A stretch of 64,000 nucleotides of DNA, taken from NCBI GenBank assembly GCA_951799405.1, contig OX637363.1, forward strand, positions 9,858,001-9,922,000. Reading direction: 5' to 3'. This stretch comes from Agapetus fuscipes. Taxonomy: Eukaryota; Arthropoda; Insecta; Trichoptera; Glossosomatidae. Position 1 is the stretch's first letter, and each line of letters opens with the position of its first letter. Shown piece by piece: positions 41,000 to 51,328 of the stretch. Under the pieces are notes generated by a model. That model did not search any database. It was given only the letters and a program-made list of their open reading frames with translations, and had not been told where the DNA came from. A program made the translations under genes and the position numbers.

Positions 41000-41562
41000 T
41001 TGGTGCATATAAGTAGGATTAAGATTATAGTACCTAGGGTAAAGAGATATTACAAGGAAGTAACTAGCAATCATCACCATTATGTACTTGAAGCTTTTGG
41101 AAGACCGTTCTCTCGACGGTTCCAGCAAAATTGGTTTCTAGTAAATTCTATCGCTGGAGTATCAAAAGCCGCAAACGGCTTGCAGGAGTCAATCTATATA
41201 CGACACTCTTCTTCTAAACACGAAAGACAGTATAAGTGAACACAAACCATCTGGGAAATAAATGGAAAGTGCTAAATAAATGTAAAAGTGTAAAAAATAA
41301 ATTTAAGTTTAAAATAAATATCCTGTAAAGAAGATCAGTTTTTTTTTAATTTGAAGACAATTTGAACCCGAAAAACATAAATAAACACGAAGGTTTTCAA
41401 TGGGTTACTCGTACATGAGAAAGTATATAAAACGTTTACAAAAATAAATAGTAAATTTTGTCGTCAGGGAGATAAAATCAGATCCTCCCTTTTGACAAAT
41501 TATTTGTAACGGCGCGGCTCAGTATTATGATTTTTTGGAAAGGTGTCTGTAGGTCTTATGTT
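41000..41562. other. Unassigned sequence with a 79-codon plus-strand frame
   Basis: The frame 41000-41239 (MVHISRIKIIVPRVKRYYKE...) has no domain I recognise and begins exactly where the LINE is truncated, so its start is flanking DNA. Could be a piece of unknown repeat or an exon; no splice signal evident. Confidence 0.3.
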
Positions 41563-41690
41563 GGAAGACTAATCAGCTGTCCACTTGCGGCCATCTTGGA
41601 TTGACAGGTCTTCATTCAAACATTACCGTTATTCGGTAGGTAAGAATTACCGTTGTGATGAGACTTCAAACCCAGGTCCAGACTAATATA
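41563..41690 (-). mobile_element. Foldback MITE, partial copy (family of 63409-63580)
   Basis: Shares TTCGGTAGGTAAGAATTACC, GTGATGAGACTTC and the GGCCATCTTGGATTGACAGG centre. One arm is complete, the other missing. Confidence 0.7.
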
Positions 41691-42248
41691 TTCAGATTTT
41701 TAAACTGAAATATCACGAACAATCTTTACTTATAACTAAAAACTTAATTAAAGCTCTTCTTCTCGTCCTACTTGATTTCATTAAATCGCTATCGTTCATT
41801 TTCATTCCCTAGTTTCAACCCAGATGAAAGCAGTGAAAAAAGAAAGAATTAAAATAAGAAGTTGAGTAAGAAGTAAAAAGAGATTGGTTGTGATTGCAGA
41901 GTAAGAGAATGAAATTAGATTTCTGACTTCTTCTGTAGAACTTTTCCCCGCTAGTGAAAGATCTAGTTTTAACTCGTTGAATGCAGTGCGGGATGCCTTT
42001 TAAGTTATAGCTTTCATTTCAGATTATAATGAATTCAAGAAGAAATTTGTGTTTAAAAGTTATACACGTATAATTATGCTTTTGCGTCCACTAGTTCTCT
42101 TTATTGTAAGATATTGTTGCTATAATGTCGGTCTGATCCGAAGTTGGACATATTATTTCTGTCTTGAGTATCATTAAAAAGGAGGCTTCTCATTCTCGCG
42201 GGATTTGATTATCATTTATAATTTTAATTTTTATCCTGATTATTATTT
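41691..42248. other. Unassigned spacer
   Basis: No gene or repeat recognised. Confidence 0.4.
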
Positions 42249-42510
42249 TTTCCTTGACTTATAGGTTGGTATGAGGCTGACCACCCATACTGTAAAAAAT
42301 GGTTCACTTTGCCAATGTCACCCCTGTTTCAGGGAATGTCGGCAAGAGTTGCAGGGCTTATGTTCATTTGAGGTTTGGATTTTATTTGTAAGTACACAAT
42401 CAGCATTTGTAAGCGCGAACTACACGTGTTTGTTTGTGGGCATACATCTGAGAGCTTTGAATGAATATATCCTTGCAACTTAGATTATAGATAGATAGAT
42501 TATAGATAGA
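42249..42510 (+). mobile_element. S250 element
   Basis: Complete: TTCCTTGACTTATAGGTTGG to CTTGCAACTTAGATTATAG, then a (ATAG)-rich tail to 42510. Confidence 0.85.
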
Positions 42511-42664
42511 TTTTAAAACCATTTGTTTTAGGCGCATGCGCCTGTTATGGGTGCACGCTCCTGTTCCATAGACTACTCGACTTCCGATCCGGCATCCGAT
42601 AGAAAAATGAAACACGGAAAAACTGAGCAGAACTCGTTTGTGCGAAAAGGAAGTTACAGATATT

Positions 42665-42755
42665 GGGTATTGTTTGAGTAATTGCATTTTTCTTTAGCGA
42701 CGACCAAGCTCGCAAAGAGCTCTCTCACCAAGTAAATCATCGTAATATTCATTAT
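42665..42755 (+). mobile_element. SINE-B2 tail fragment
   Basis: GCGACGACCAAGCTCGC followed by a shortened B2 tail (CACCAAGTAAATCATCGTAA). Confidence 0.6.
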
Positions 42756-42756
42756 G

Positions 42757-43390
42757 TATGATGGTTTGGACATTTGGAGAGAATGAATGAGGAATGACTG
42801 ACGAAGAAAGTATATGCTGCGAGAATTGATGGACGTCGTGGAAGAGGAAGACCGAGAAAGGTATGGATGGACCAAATTTTCGAAATAGCGAATGAATGGG
42901 ATATCCAGAGTCATAATAAAAGGAGAGCTTGTATGAAAAATGTTATGGCTCTGGATGAAATGAAAGAAGTATGCAAGGATTGAAAGAAATGGCGGTTGAT
43001 CTGTAATGCCGGCGGTTAAAGCTAAGGCTTTTAAATTTACAAAATATGTGTTGTAGTTTTTTTAATTTTTTACTGTTTAATTGCTTAGAATTTATTTGTT
43101 TTATATTTTTGATTGTATTAATTGCTTGTACTCCTTGACTGATAGGTTGGTATGCGGCTGACCACCCATACTGTAAAAAATGGTTCACTTTGCCAATGTC
43201 ACCCCTGCTTCAGGGAAGGTCGGCAAGAGTTGCAGGGCTTATGTTCATTTGAGATTGGGGTTTTTATATTGTAGGTTCACATGCAGCATGTGTGAGCGCA
43301 AAATTATGCATGTCTGCTTGTGGGAATGCATTTAATATGAATCTCAAATGATACATATCTTTGCAGCTTAGATTTAGATTTAGATTTACA
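42757..43390 (+). mobile_element. RTE-ATTAG LINE 3' end with S250
   Basis: Begins in the ORF (TGGTTTGGACATTTGGAGAG, the WFGHLE region), with an early stop (GGAATGACTG), runs through GRGRPRKVWMDQI-type codons to the end, then a 3' UTR and a complete S250 from 43135 with a (TTAGAT)n tail. Confidence 0.87.
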
Positions 43391-43696
43391 TCATCTCAAT
43401 GTAATGGCTGATGTGCATCAAACCAAATCTTGGCCAGTTGGTTTTTAGAACAGCGAGCTTGCACGTACCACTCTTAGAGAGTCTGCCGAATGTGGGTCAG
43501 GGAGGGAGGTCGTGTGTTGTGGGAGGGGTGGAGGCGGCATTTATCCCTCTTCCACCCTTCTCACCCCCCTCCTACCTGCTGCAACCCTCCCACCTCCCCA
43601 CAGTGCTAGACAATGCAGCCAGTGCAATATATCTCACCAAAGACTGAGAGACACACGGCGAACAATGTCCCGAACGTTGGACGAATATTTTTTTTT
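43391..43696. other. Unassigned GC-rich stretch
   Basis: C/T- and G-rich around 43490-43600 (GGGAGGGAGG, CTCCCACCTCCCC). No frame or domain recognised. Confidence 0.4.
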
Positions 43697-43990
43697 AAGA
43701 AATTCTGTGCGGAAGACTCTCTAGGGGTCTATGAAACTTGTAGTGCCGCAGAGGTGTTTACAAGCTTGGTCATCGTTACAAAGCGCCAACACTACTCAAG
43801 CAAACACAGTTGCTGTAAGGCTGGATGGACCTTTAGTGACCGGTCTTTGGTAAAGGTTTTATGAATTTTTTAACCCAGCGAAGGGCATATTTGAAAATAT
43901 AAATGATATATTTGTTGTGCTTCACCAGGATTCGAACCCACAACCTTTCATTTAAGAGTCTGAAGTGCTGCCACTGGACTATGGAGTGGT
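43697..43990 (-). mobile_element. SINE-B1
   Basis: Tail AAGAAATTCTGTGCGGAAG at the low end; body and head (B box GGTTCGAATCC) to GTAGTCCAGTGG. The last bases of the head are replaced. Confidence 0.82.
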
Positions 43991-44238
43991 AATGAATACT
44001 GGATCGCATGTTTGAAGATTGGTGAAGAGGGTGTGCGACGAAACTTCGACAGAGTAATATTCAAGTGGTTTGCAAATATCTAATATCCTAAATTGCATTT
44101 TTTTTAAATAGGTACATTAGAACACATCCGTAAAAGGAGTCAAAGCATGTGAACAAGCGTTATTTATGGCTTAAGTTATTGAGTAAGTAGAGAATTCACC
44201 CGATGGCTCACTTGGTACGTAGATATTTTGTTTTCTAA

Positions 44239-44462
44239 GGGCCTGTTGCACCAAACTCTAATCAGACAAAAATCAAAATAAAGTGTGATTTCTCCCAAGA
44301 AATCAAAAATTTGGTTGCATAAAGTACACCATCTTTCTTGTTCAAATTCCATCATATTATTACCCACTTCCGAGAAATATTTAACCGAGGTCCTTACCAA
44401 AATTAGGCAATCAAATTTGATGTATCAATCAAATATTGATTGGAAGTTGGTGCATCAGGCCC
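44239..44462. mobile_element. MITE with TAA target duplication (copy 2)
   Basis: TAA at 44236-44238 and 44463-44465. Ends GGGCCTGTTGCACCAAACTC and GAAGTTGGTGCATCAGGCCC. Interior shared with 13493-13726 (CATCATATTATTACCCACTT). Confidence 0.88.
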
Positions 44463-44710
44463 TAAGGGGATGAAAAATAGTTATATTATGAAGTTGCGTA
44501 GGTTCCAAAAAGTGTAGCTGGGATTATATTCGATGAAAAGCATAATTTTGGTGTGAACTCAAAATCAAAAGCTGTTCGATAAATATGTCAAATGTATTTT
44601 TGCCTATAAACTTAGTCAAGGATGTAAAATAAAGACTACAGTGGAGTCTAGGGTGCTTAGCAACCTATTACAAGATATTAGTTATCCTTTGTCCAAGCAA
44701 CGTATTATGT

Positions 44711-44997
44711 CAATTGCTGGAGATGTTTTCCGGGATCTGTTGCCGTGGTCTTTGGGAGCTGGAGCTTTCGGACATTTCGTCTATGCCTACGAAGGGCTTT
44801 TTCAGCGTGAAGTATGATGATGAAGAATGAAAATTGTTATACAAGTGTGTGTGTGTACATTCGGGGTTTTCATCAAGATCATCATACTTCACGCTGAAAA
44901 AGACCATCGTAGACAGAGACAAAACGTCCGTAAGCTCCAGCTCCCATAGAACACGGCAACAGATCCGGGAAAACATCACTCCAGTATCATCAGCCGT
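44711..44997. mobile_element. Foldback with decayed hammerhead-like arms (copy 1)
   Basis: Left GATGTTTTCCGGGATCTGTT and GGGAGCTGGAGCTT; right AAGCTCCAGCTCCCA and ACAGATCCGGGAAAACATC. Both arms carry CTGAAAAAG...AAATGTCC or AAAACGTCC, mutated forms of the motif intact at 45396. Confidence 0.75.
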
Positions 44998-45061
44998 GTA
45001 AGCCTAAAACTATTATGTCAATTGTTTGTAATCCATTACTTAAACAGCTAATGAGAGAAAC

Positions 45062-45270
45062 GCAATGATAAATATGCTTGATTTTTTGGTTCCGGGTTTT
45101 GACCGTGGTCCATATTTTTGCTTCTTTTTTCTTTTTCTTCTCTCTTGATACTTCTTCAAGACTTTCAGCTGACGTTTCGTCTCCTCGGTGGGTGACTTCT
45201 CTTGGGTCAAAACCCGGAACCAAAAAATCGAGCATCTGAATCCGGCCGTGAAAGCCTAAAAACATTTGCA
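45062..45270. mobile_element. Foldback element with GGTTCCGGGTTTTGACC arms (copy 2)
   Basis: Arms 45076-45114 and about 45203-45235, same family as 3120-3306. Flanking ATCTGAATCCGGCCGTGAAAG matches degraded sequence left of copy 1 (3104-3120), so the true unit is larger. One arm has lost the GACCGTGG end. Confidence 0.75.
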
Positions 45271-45345
45271 ATGATAAATAATTTAAGTAATTAATAAAGT
45301 ATACAATGAATAAGAGTTTAAGGCTTACACGGCCGGCTGATGATG

Positions 45346-45537
45346 CTGGAGTGATGCTTTCCGGGATCTGTTGCCGTGGTCTGTGGGAGCTGGAGCTTCC
45401 GGACGTTTCGCCCATTTCTACGATGGGCTTCTTCAGCGTGAAGTATGATGATGATTATGATCTTGATGAGAACTGTGATGAAGGAAGCTCCAGCTCCCAC
45501 ACACCACGGCAACAGATCCCGGAAAGCATCTCTCCAA
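45346..45537. mobile_element. Foldback with one intact hammerhead-like arm (copy 2)
   Basis: Left arm ATGCTTTCCGGGATCTGTTG and TGGGAGCTGGAGCTTCC; right arm GGAAGCTCCAGCTCCCA and CAACAGATCCCGGAAAGCAT. The hammerhead-like core is only in the left arm; it is deleted from the right. Confidence 0.8.
45396..45443 (-). ncRNA. Hammerhead-ribozyme-like motif
   Basis: Minus strand: stem I 5' CTTCACG, CTGAAGA, extra A, stem II GCCCAT/ATGGGC with loop CGTAGAA, GAAAC, GTC (classic cleavage triplet), then CGGAAG, which pairs with CTTC-CG leaving one bulged A. The stem II sequence differs wholly from that at 19676 while keeping pairing. Confidence 0.6.
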
Positions 45538-46149
45538 AGTATACAATATTATGCCTTAATGCTTGGCAAGTAGCAAGGCAAAGATTCGCCCGAATATTCG
45601 TCAGATGTGCATCAGTCTCTGCTCTCGTGCGGAGGCGGTGGTACTTAAACTTTAGCGAATGGTGTTTAGTACAGTTGTCATATAGTTGCACTACAATCCT
45701 ACATTTCTATGGTTCCAGTTTTCTAGCTTTGTAGAATTATCGGCCAACAGTGAGAGAGTATTTTATTTTAGCTACATCTGTTCCGACATTACTGCCCGAG
45801 TTTTATTCCTATAGTATAAAACTTTAAGTTCGACTAGCGTTCACCAAAAAATAAATGTAAACTAAAAAAGCGTCTCTAGTTAGCGTTTTATGTGTCATAT
45901 TTTTTTGTTAAACGCAATGTTTAAGTAAGGACGTTAGTTTTGTACTTGAAGTAATCATAGTATAAAGTGGCTTTAACTTTAGCTGGTGCTTGGTTTCTTG
46001 GTAGATTTATGGCCTTTCGTTGCACCAGATGAAATCTTTTGTAAAAATGTAATTTTTCCTTTAAAATACTTACGATTAAAATTTAATCTACCCGTTTAAT
46101 GAACATTAAAAAGTTTTTATGATTAATATCATAAATTAAAACAAAAATG
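45538..46149. other. Unassigned spacer
   Basis: No gene recognised; AT-rich after 45750. Confidence 0.4.
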
Positions 46150-46345
46150 AGAACGGCCCGTAGTCTAGTGGTAACGCTTCAGAGTCGTAATCGGAAGGCC
46201 GTGAGTTCGATTCCCAGTGGAAAACAAAAAAAATACATTTTTAAAAATGCTCTTCGCTGCGTAGAAAAAGATTATTAAATTGCCTTCACTAATTTTTTTT
46301 CCATCCAGCCTTACATCAATTGGGTCTTGCTTGAGAATATTGCTT
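46150..46345 (+). mobile_element. SINE-B, diverged
   Basis: Head GGCCCGTAGTCTAGTGGTAA, B box AGTTCGATTCCCAG, GCTCTTCGCTGCGTAGAAAA; ends at GTCTTGCTTGAGAATATTGC. An older copy. Confidence 0.78.
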
Positions 46346-46356
46346 GGGTAGCTCAA

Positions 46357-46630
46357 CGCAACGCAACTAGGCTACACATATAGTAAAACTCCTTGCCTGC
46401 GTTATCCCCGAAGGGGTCACATGTGTGTGTACACTCGGAGTTTACCTATTTATTTTTACGGGTAAGGGAGCCGGCCTCACACCAACCACTTTCAGTTGAA
46501 GTGGGGGTTTCCCAATTCCCGGGGGGGGGGGGGGCTGGTTCTCATTTCTTGTGAAGGCTGAGTAAACATTGCTCTCGGTATGGAATGCAAGCATTCTACC
46601 AATTGAGCTATCGAACTTTTTACGAGATTG
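46357..46630 (-). mobile_element. SINE-BA, A part
   Basis: Tail CAACGCAACGCAACTAGG, BA-type body (ACACCAACCACTTTCAGTTG), a G-run of 14, and the internal head GATAGCTCAATTGGTAG followed by CTCGTAAAAAG, the junction towards the B part. The B part itself is missing. Confidence 0.8.
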
Positions 46631-46737
46631 TGTGGTCAGCCTCACACCAACCTATAATTCATTCTTTGTTATAATAATGGAATACTTCACAGATATAAGC
46701 AACAATGATGAACAAGTTTTTTCATTATGTTATTTAG

Positions 46738-47056
46738 TCCGGTCGATAGCTCAGGTGGTAGAGTGCTTGCATTCCATGCCGAAAGCTCGGATTTATATCC
46801 CACCGAGGGTGTCAAAAATGATTTCCCGTTTCGGTGTTTATTTCAAACCCCAAAATAAAATACCGGCAAGGTTTACTCAGCCTTTACAAGAAATGAGTAC
46901 CAGCACTCTCGGGAGCTGGGAAACCTCCACTTCAACTGAAGTGGTTGGCGTAAGGCCGGCCCCCTTACCTGTAAAAATAAATAGGTTCAACTCGCCACAT
47001 GCGACCCCTTCGGGGATAACGCGGCAAGAAGTTCCACTATCTGCGTAGCTTAGTTT
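46738..47056 (+). mobile_element. SINE-A, full length
   Basis: Head GGTCGATAGCTCAGGTGGTA; B box mutated (GGATTTATATCCCACCG). Body nearly identical to 36268-36590. Confidence 0.88.
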
Positions 47057-47274
47057 ATTCATCTATTTTTTTTGCAAAGTTTTCTCTTCACGTTTGAGAT
47101 GCGCTGGTATTAAGCGACGTCCATTGCACACAGCTCGCTTGATTCATAGCCTCAAACTATTTGAGAAACAATGGTCGACGTAGGTATAATGCTATTAGGC
47201 GACTAAAGCAACGACACCAACTAGCCCCATTTATCCAGTTATATGTGAAAATAAAAAGGTTTCACATAAATCAT

Positions 47275-47846
47275 GACGCAACGCAATTAAAACATAAGCG
47301 CAACTAGGCTACGCATATAGTGTAATTTCTTGCCTGCGTTATCCGAAGAAGTCGCATACAGCAATTCGGGACCTATTTATTTTTACGGGTAAGGGGTCCA
47401 GCCTCACACCAACCACTTGCTCCCGGGGAGGCTGGTTCTCATTTTTTGTGAAGGCTGAGTACACATCGCCAGTATTTATTTTGAGTTTAAAATAGACACC
47501 GAAACGGGAAATTATTTCTGACACCCTCAATGGGGATCGAACCCTTGCTCTCGGCATGGAATGTATTTTAGTAGTAAGTATTCTACCAACTGAGCTATCG
47601 ACCGGACTTTTTACGAGCTTGGTCGTCGCTACGAAGCGCCAATTCTCAAGCAAGACCCAGTTGCTGTAAGGCTGGATGGATCTTTTGATGACCGGTCTTT
47701 GGAAAGGTTTATGAATTTTTCAACGCAGCGAAGAGCAAATTTAAAAATACAAATGGTATATTTTTTGTGTTCCCCCGGGATTTGAACCCACAACCTTCCA
47801 CCCACGAGTCTGAAATGTTACCACTGGACTACGGACCGGTACATGA
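47275..47846 (-). mobile_element. SINE-BA composite (copy 3)
   Basis: From the low end: A-side tail (CGCAACGCAATTAAAACAT), A body and head (GAGCTATCGACCGG at about 47591-47604), then CTTTTTACGAGCTTGGTCGT linking into a complete SINE-B body and head ending GGACCGGTAC at 47846. Here the A head retains its longer AAATGATTTC-like segment, so it is closer to the ancestor than copies 1 and 2. Confidence 0.83.
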
Positions 47847-47888
47847 TAATATTATCATTTTCAATAATTCGGTTATTAGTGGTTAGTT

Positions 47889-47985
47889 GATTTATAGGTT
47901 AGTACGAGGGTGACAAGCCATACTGTAATAAAAGGTTCGCTCTTGCCAATGTCACCCCTAATTTAAGATAAGGCGGCAGAACTTG
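47889..47985 (+). mobile_element. S250 5' fragment
   Basis: TTGATTTATAGGTTAGTACG to GGCGGCAGAACTTG; 3' part missing. Confidence 0.65.
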
Positions 47986-47994
47986 TGCAAAAAA

Positions 47995-48327
47995 CGCAAA
48001 AATAACGCAACTAAGCTACACATATAGTGTAGCTTCTTGCCGCGTTATCCCCGAAGGGGTCGCATGTGGCGAGTTGAACCTATTTATTTTTACAGGTAAG
48101 GGGGCCGGCCTTACGCCAACCACTTCAGTTGAAGTGGGGGTTTCCCAGCTCCCGAGATTGCTGGTACTCATTTCTTGTGAAGGCTGAGTAAACCTTGCCG
48201 GTATTTTATTTTGGGGTTTGAAATAAACACCGAAACAGGAAATTGTTATTGACACCCTCGGTGGGATTCGAACCCGAGCTTTCGGCATGGAATGCAAGCA
48301 CTCTACCACCTGAGCTATCGACCGGAC
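47995..48327 (-). mobile_element. SINE-A, full length
   Basis: Tail AACGCAAAAATAACGCAAC, body, head at 48258-48327 with intact boxes (GATAGCTCAGGTGGTAGAG, GGTTCGAATCC). Close to 36268 and 46738. Confidence 0.88.
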
Positions 48328-48394
48328 TAAATTAAGTGCGGTTGATATTAATTTAAAATTGTTTTTTTTTTTTAATTTAGTTTGTAAACGTACA

Positions 48395-48530
48395 CAACCA
48401 TGCAGCATCTTTAGGCGCGATCTAACATGTGTCTGCTTGTGGGCGTGTATTAAATATGAATCTTGAGGTGTTTTTGATACAAAAAAAGCGCTTACCAGAT
48501 AAATCATCGTAATACTATTATTGAATCTAT
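48395..48530 (+). mobile_element. S250 3' piece joined to a SINE-B2 tail
   Basis: CATGCAGCATCTTTAGGCGC to ATGAATCTTGAGGTG (S250), then TACAAAAAAAGCGCTTACCAG and ATCATCGTAATACTATTATT (B2 tail). Joined at the shared word TTGAGGTG. Confidence 0.5.
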
Positions 48531-48584
48531 TGCTAAATATTTTTAAATTTTGAAAAGATTTTTGTGAAACACTGTGGAAATTCA

Positions 48585-48845
48585 TTTTAAAAAATTGATT
48601 ATTTTTCAATAAAAAATTAAAAAAATTAAAAAAATAATAATAATAAAATTAAAAAAATAATAAAAAAATAATAAAAAAATAATAAAATAATAAAAAAATA
48701 ATAAAATAATAAATTAAAAAAATAATAAAAAAATAATAAAAAAAATTAAAAAAATAATAAAAAAATAATAAAAAAATAATAAAATAATATATATATATTT
48801 AATTTTTTTAATTTTTTATTGAAAAATAATCAATTTTTTAAATAT
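48585..48845. repeat. AT-rich inverted repeat around an (AAT)n tract
   Basis: The ~45-nt arms (AAAAAATTGATTATTTTTCA... at 48590-48632 and its complement at 48798-48842) are perfectly inverted. Between them lie about 160 nt of AATAATAAAAAA-type low-complexity sequence and a short ATATATAT. Confidence 0.85.
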
Positions 48846-48887
48846 TTTTGTTTGCAAAAATGAACTTAATTATTTGACACATCAGCT

Positions 48888-49145
48888 TCTTGACTCATAG
48901 GTTGGTATGAGGCTGACCCTCCAAGCTGTAAAAATTGGTTCACTTTTTCTGATGCCACCCCGATTTCAGGGAAAGGCGGCAGGAGTTGCAAGGTTTATGT
49001 TCATGTGAGGTTTTTTATTTTTTATTTGTATGCACACATGTAGAATGTAGAGGCGCGAACCTGCATGTACCTGTTTGTGGGCATGCATTCATTATGAGCC
49101 TTAAATGTTAACATATCTTTGCAGCTTAGATTATAGATTATAGAG
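48888..49145 (+). mobile_element. S250 element
   Basis: Complete, diverged copy from CTTCTTGACTCATAGGTTGG to TTTGCAGCTTAGATTATAG. Confidence 0.82.
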
Positions 49146-49374
49146 GCACATCTCGAAGTCTATACAATGACCTTCTGATTTCTCTCTTTCTTTTTTACGG
49201 CTCACAGAATTGGAGAAAGGCCAATTTTCTCCTTTCTCTCTTGAATTCTTTTCTTTTTACCAGGAAAGAAAATTAACACGGCGTTTTGAGCCCCTATTAT
49301 AAAACTCTCACGTAAAAAGACAAAATATATGGAAAATACAAACGGCATTCAATTATTTCCGTGAATTGGAAGTA

Positions 49375-49411
49375 GCTCTGCAGAGGCTCTAGCCATCCCT
49401 TGTGGAAATAC
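49375..49411 (+). mobile_element. RTE-AGTTAC 3' end scrap
   Basis: AGCTCTGCAGAGGCTCTAGCC and CATCCCTTGTGG match the last codons and UTR of the RTE-AGTTAC family. The preceding 49146-49374 is unassigned. Confidence 0.5.
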
Positions 49412-49423
49412 AATAGAGGTATT

Positions 49424-49680
49424 CCTTGACTTATAGGTTGGTATGGCGCTGACCACCCATACTGTAAAAAATGGTTCACTTTGCCAATGTTACTCCAGTG
49501 TCAAAGAAGGTCAGCAAAAGTTACAGGGTGTATGTTCATTTGAGGCTTGGATTTTATTTGTAAGTATACATTCAGCATTTGTAAGCGCGAACTACACGTA
49601 TTTGTTTATGGGCATGCATGTGATATGAGCTCTATAATCTTTAATATAATCTAAGTTGCAAAGATATATTAACATTTAAA
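49424..49680 (+). mobile_element. S250 element with a short inverted tail-end copy
   Basis: Plus copy 49424-49638; from about 49640 the sequence (AATCTAAGTTGCAAAGATAT) is the antisense 3' end of a second copy. Confidence 0.78.
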
Positions 49681-49754
49681 AGTAGAAAACAAGTCAATAC
49701 TTCCCTATACAAAAAATGCAACATAAATGAATAAGCCAACATTACAAAGCAACA

Positions 49755-49865
49755 TTGCAGATTAGCCGCCACTTCTACCTGTCCTTGCATACTTCTTTCA
49801 TTTCATCCAGAGTCATAACCTTTTCATACAAGCCCTCCTTTTATTATGACTCTGGATATCCCATT
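49755..49865 (-). mobile_element. RTE-ATTAG LINE fragment
   Basis: Minus-strand ORF end (TGTCCTTGCATACTTCTTTC, GACTCTGGATATCCCATTCG). Cut at 49865 by the next element. Confidence 0.75.
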
Positions 49866-50150
49866 CGTTCTTGTCTTGTCTTGTATCCTGCCGTAATTCC
49901 TCTAGGGGTAGCCGGTACCTCCACATAAGTCCTCCACTTGACTCTGTCCTTGCATACTTCTTTCATCTCATCTAGTTTCATCACTCTTTTCATGCACGCT
50001 CTTCTCTTGTTTCCACTCTGTAGATTCCAATCATTCGCTATCTCACTTATCTGATCCATCCATACCTTTTTCAGTCTTCCTCTACCACGACATTCATCTA
50101 GTCCTGCAACACACACTTTCTTCATCAGTCTTCCGTCAGATTGTAGTCTA
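49866..50150 (-). mobile_element. RTE-ACAAG LINE 3' end, inserted next to or within the RTE-ATTAG fragment
   Basis: Tail (CTTGT)n at 49868-49882, CTCTAGGGGTAGCCGGTAC, then the minus-strand ORF end (VWMDQISEIANDWNLQSGNK, KVCKDRVKW) to 50150. Close to 36800-37341. Confidence 0.82.
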
Positions 50151-50267
50151 AAAAATATTATAAACTGATCAACAATGAACGAGTTAAAATATTTAAAGGC
50201 AATTTGGATGATTTTATCGGTATAGTCATGTTTATTGGAAATAATACGTGACATCGCGGTCACATCG

Positions 50268-50345
50268 ACGCGACGGTTAAAAGGCAATAGGGCATAAGCG
50301 ACATAAACTAAATTGTTCAGGAGAGCAGTTTAAAGTTTGAGATTG
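50268..50345 (+). repeat. Repeat D (copy 2)
   Basis: GACGGTTAAAAGGCAATAGG, GCATAAGCGACATAAAC, AGGAGAGCAGTTT. Matches 6640-6716 inverted. Confidence 0.55.
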
Positions 50346-50382
50346 CAGAAGAATGGCGTACCTTTTTTAATTTTTTATCATT

Positions 50383-50600
50383 CCTTGACTTAAAGGTTTG
50401 TATGAGGCTGACCACCCATGCTGTAAAAATGGTTCACATTGCCAATGTCACCCCTGTTTCAGGGAAGCTCGGCAAGAGTTGCAGGGCTTATGTTCATTTG
50501 AGATTGGGTTTTTATATGTAGGTCCACATGCGGCATGTGTTTGAATCTTTAATGATATATATCTTTGCAGCTTAGATTTAGAATTAGATTTAGATATCGT
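50383..50600 (+). mobile_element. S250 element, internal deletion
   Basis: From ATTCCTTGACTTAAAGG; the segment between GCGGCATGTGT and the AATCTTTAATGATATAT end is deleted. Tail TTAGATTTAGAATTAGATTT. Confidence 0.8.
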
Positions 50601-50739
50601 TAAAATCAAAACAGCTGTAAAATTAAAAAAATAAAGGCATTTATTGGCATTCCTATTAACGTGGTTTTACGATGTTTTACAAAAAAAAATTTGTCACAAG
50701 CGCCTTTAGGACAAAAAAGCCCAAAATTTTGTCAGTAAC

Positions 50740-50935
50740 ACAAAAACCATACTTTGAAAACGTAGTGGTTTGCCTGGGTATAAACAACAACAAAAGAATC
50801 ATCGTAGAGCTATGGGAGTTAGCGCATTAGATAGAGCGGATTTTTTTTAAGTAGGATGGCATTCATAACTCATTTTTGACCAAAATGTCGCTTGTCGCCT
50901 TTTAACCGTCGATATGCACTACACACACCGTCACT
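50740..50935 (+). repeat. Repeat D-associated block (copy 3)
   Basis: GAATCATCGTAGAGCTATGG, GTTAGCGCATTAGATAGAGC and CGCCTTTTAACCGTCGATATG recur inverted at 59886-60052. Unclassified; possibly the larger body of repeat D. Confidence 0.6.
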
Positions 50936-51054
50936 TATTCATTCCACATCAGCTTCTCTTTATGGTTTGGCATGCAACACGCAGATGCATTTACATTCAC
51001 GTACTGGAGTTTTATTTGATAAGCTAAATGGAAAAAACAATTGTAATGCACAGA

Positions 51055-51110
51055 ACCGCATTAAGCTCATGGGGGCCCAGGTGGAAGGAAAAACATGGGG
51101 CCCTTCCCAT
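51055..51110. mobile_element. hAT remnant
   Basis: CATTAAGCTCATGGGGGCCC and ACATGGGGCCCTTCCCATAG resemble the G/C-rich subterminal part of the 33307-34007 hAT. No ends. Confidence 0.35.
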
Positions 51111-51189
51111 AGTTTATTTTTTATTGTTATCCTAAAATTCTAAATGAAAAGTTGATTAAGTTTTTAAATGATTAATTCACACAGTACCT

Positions 51190-51328
51190 ACTGGTGGCTT
51201 GGGTTAGGGTTTCTCATTTTTTTTTTTTTAAATTAGAATTCTGTATTTGTTTTAATGTGTATACATATTATTATTTCTTTTTCTAAAATGTAATTTGTTG
51301 TGTATGTTCCTTGACTTATAGGTTGGTA
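51190..51328 (+). mobile_element. RTE-ATTAG 3' UTR and S250 5' edge (left part)
   Basis: AT-rich UTR ending TAAAATGTAATTTGTTGTG, then CCTTGACTTATAGGTTGGTA. Interrupted by the LINE below; continues at 52183. Confidence 0.8.
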
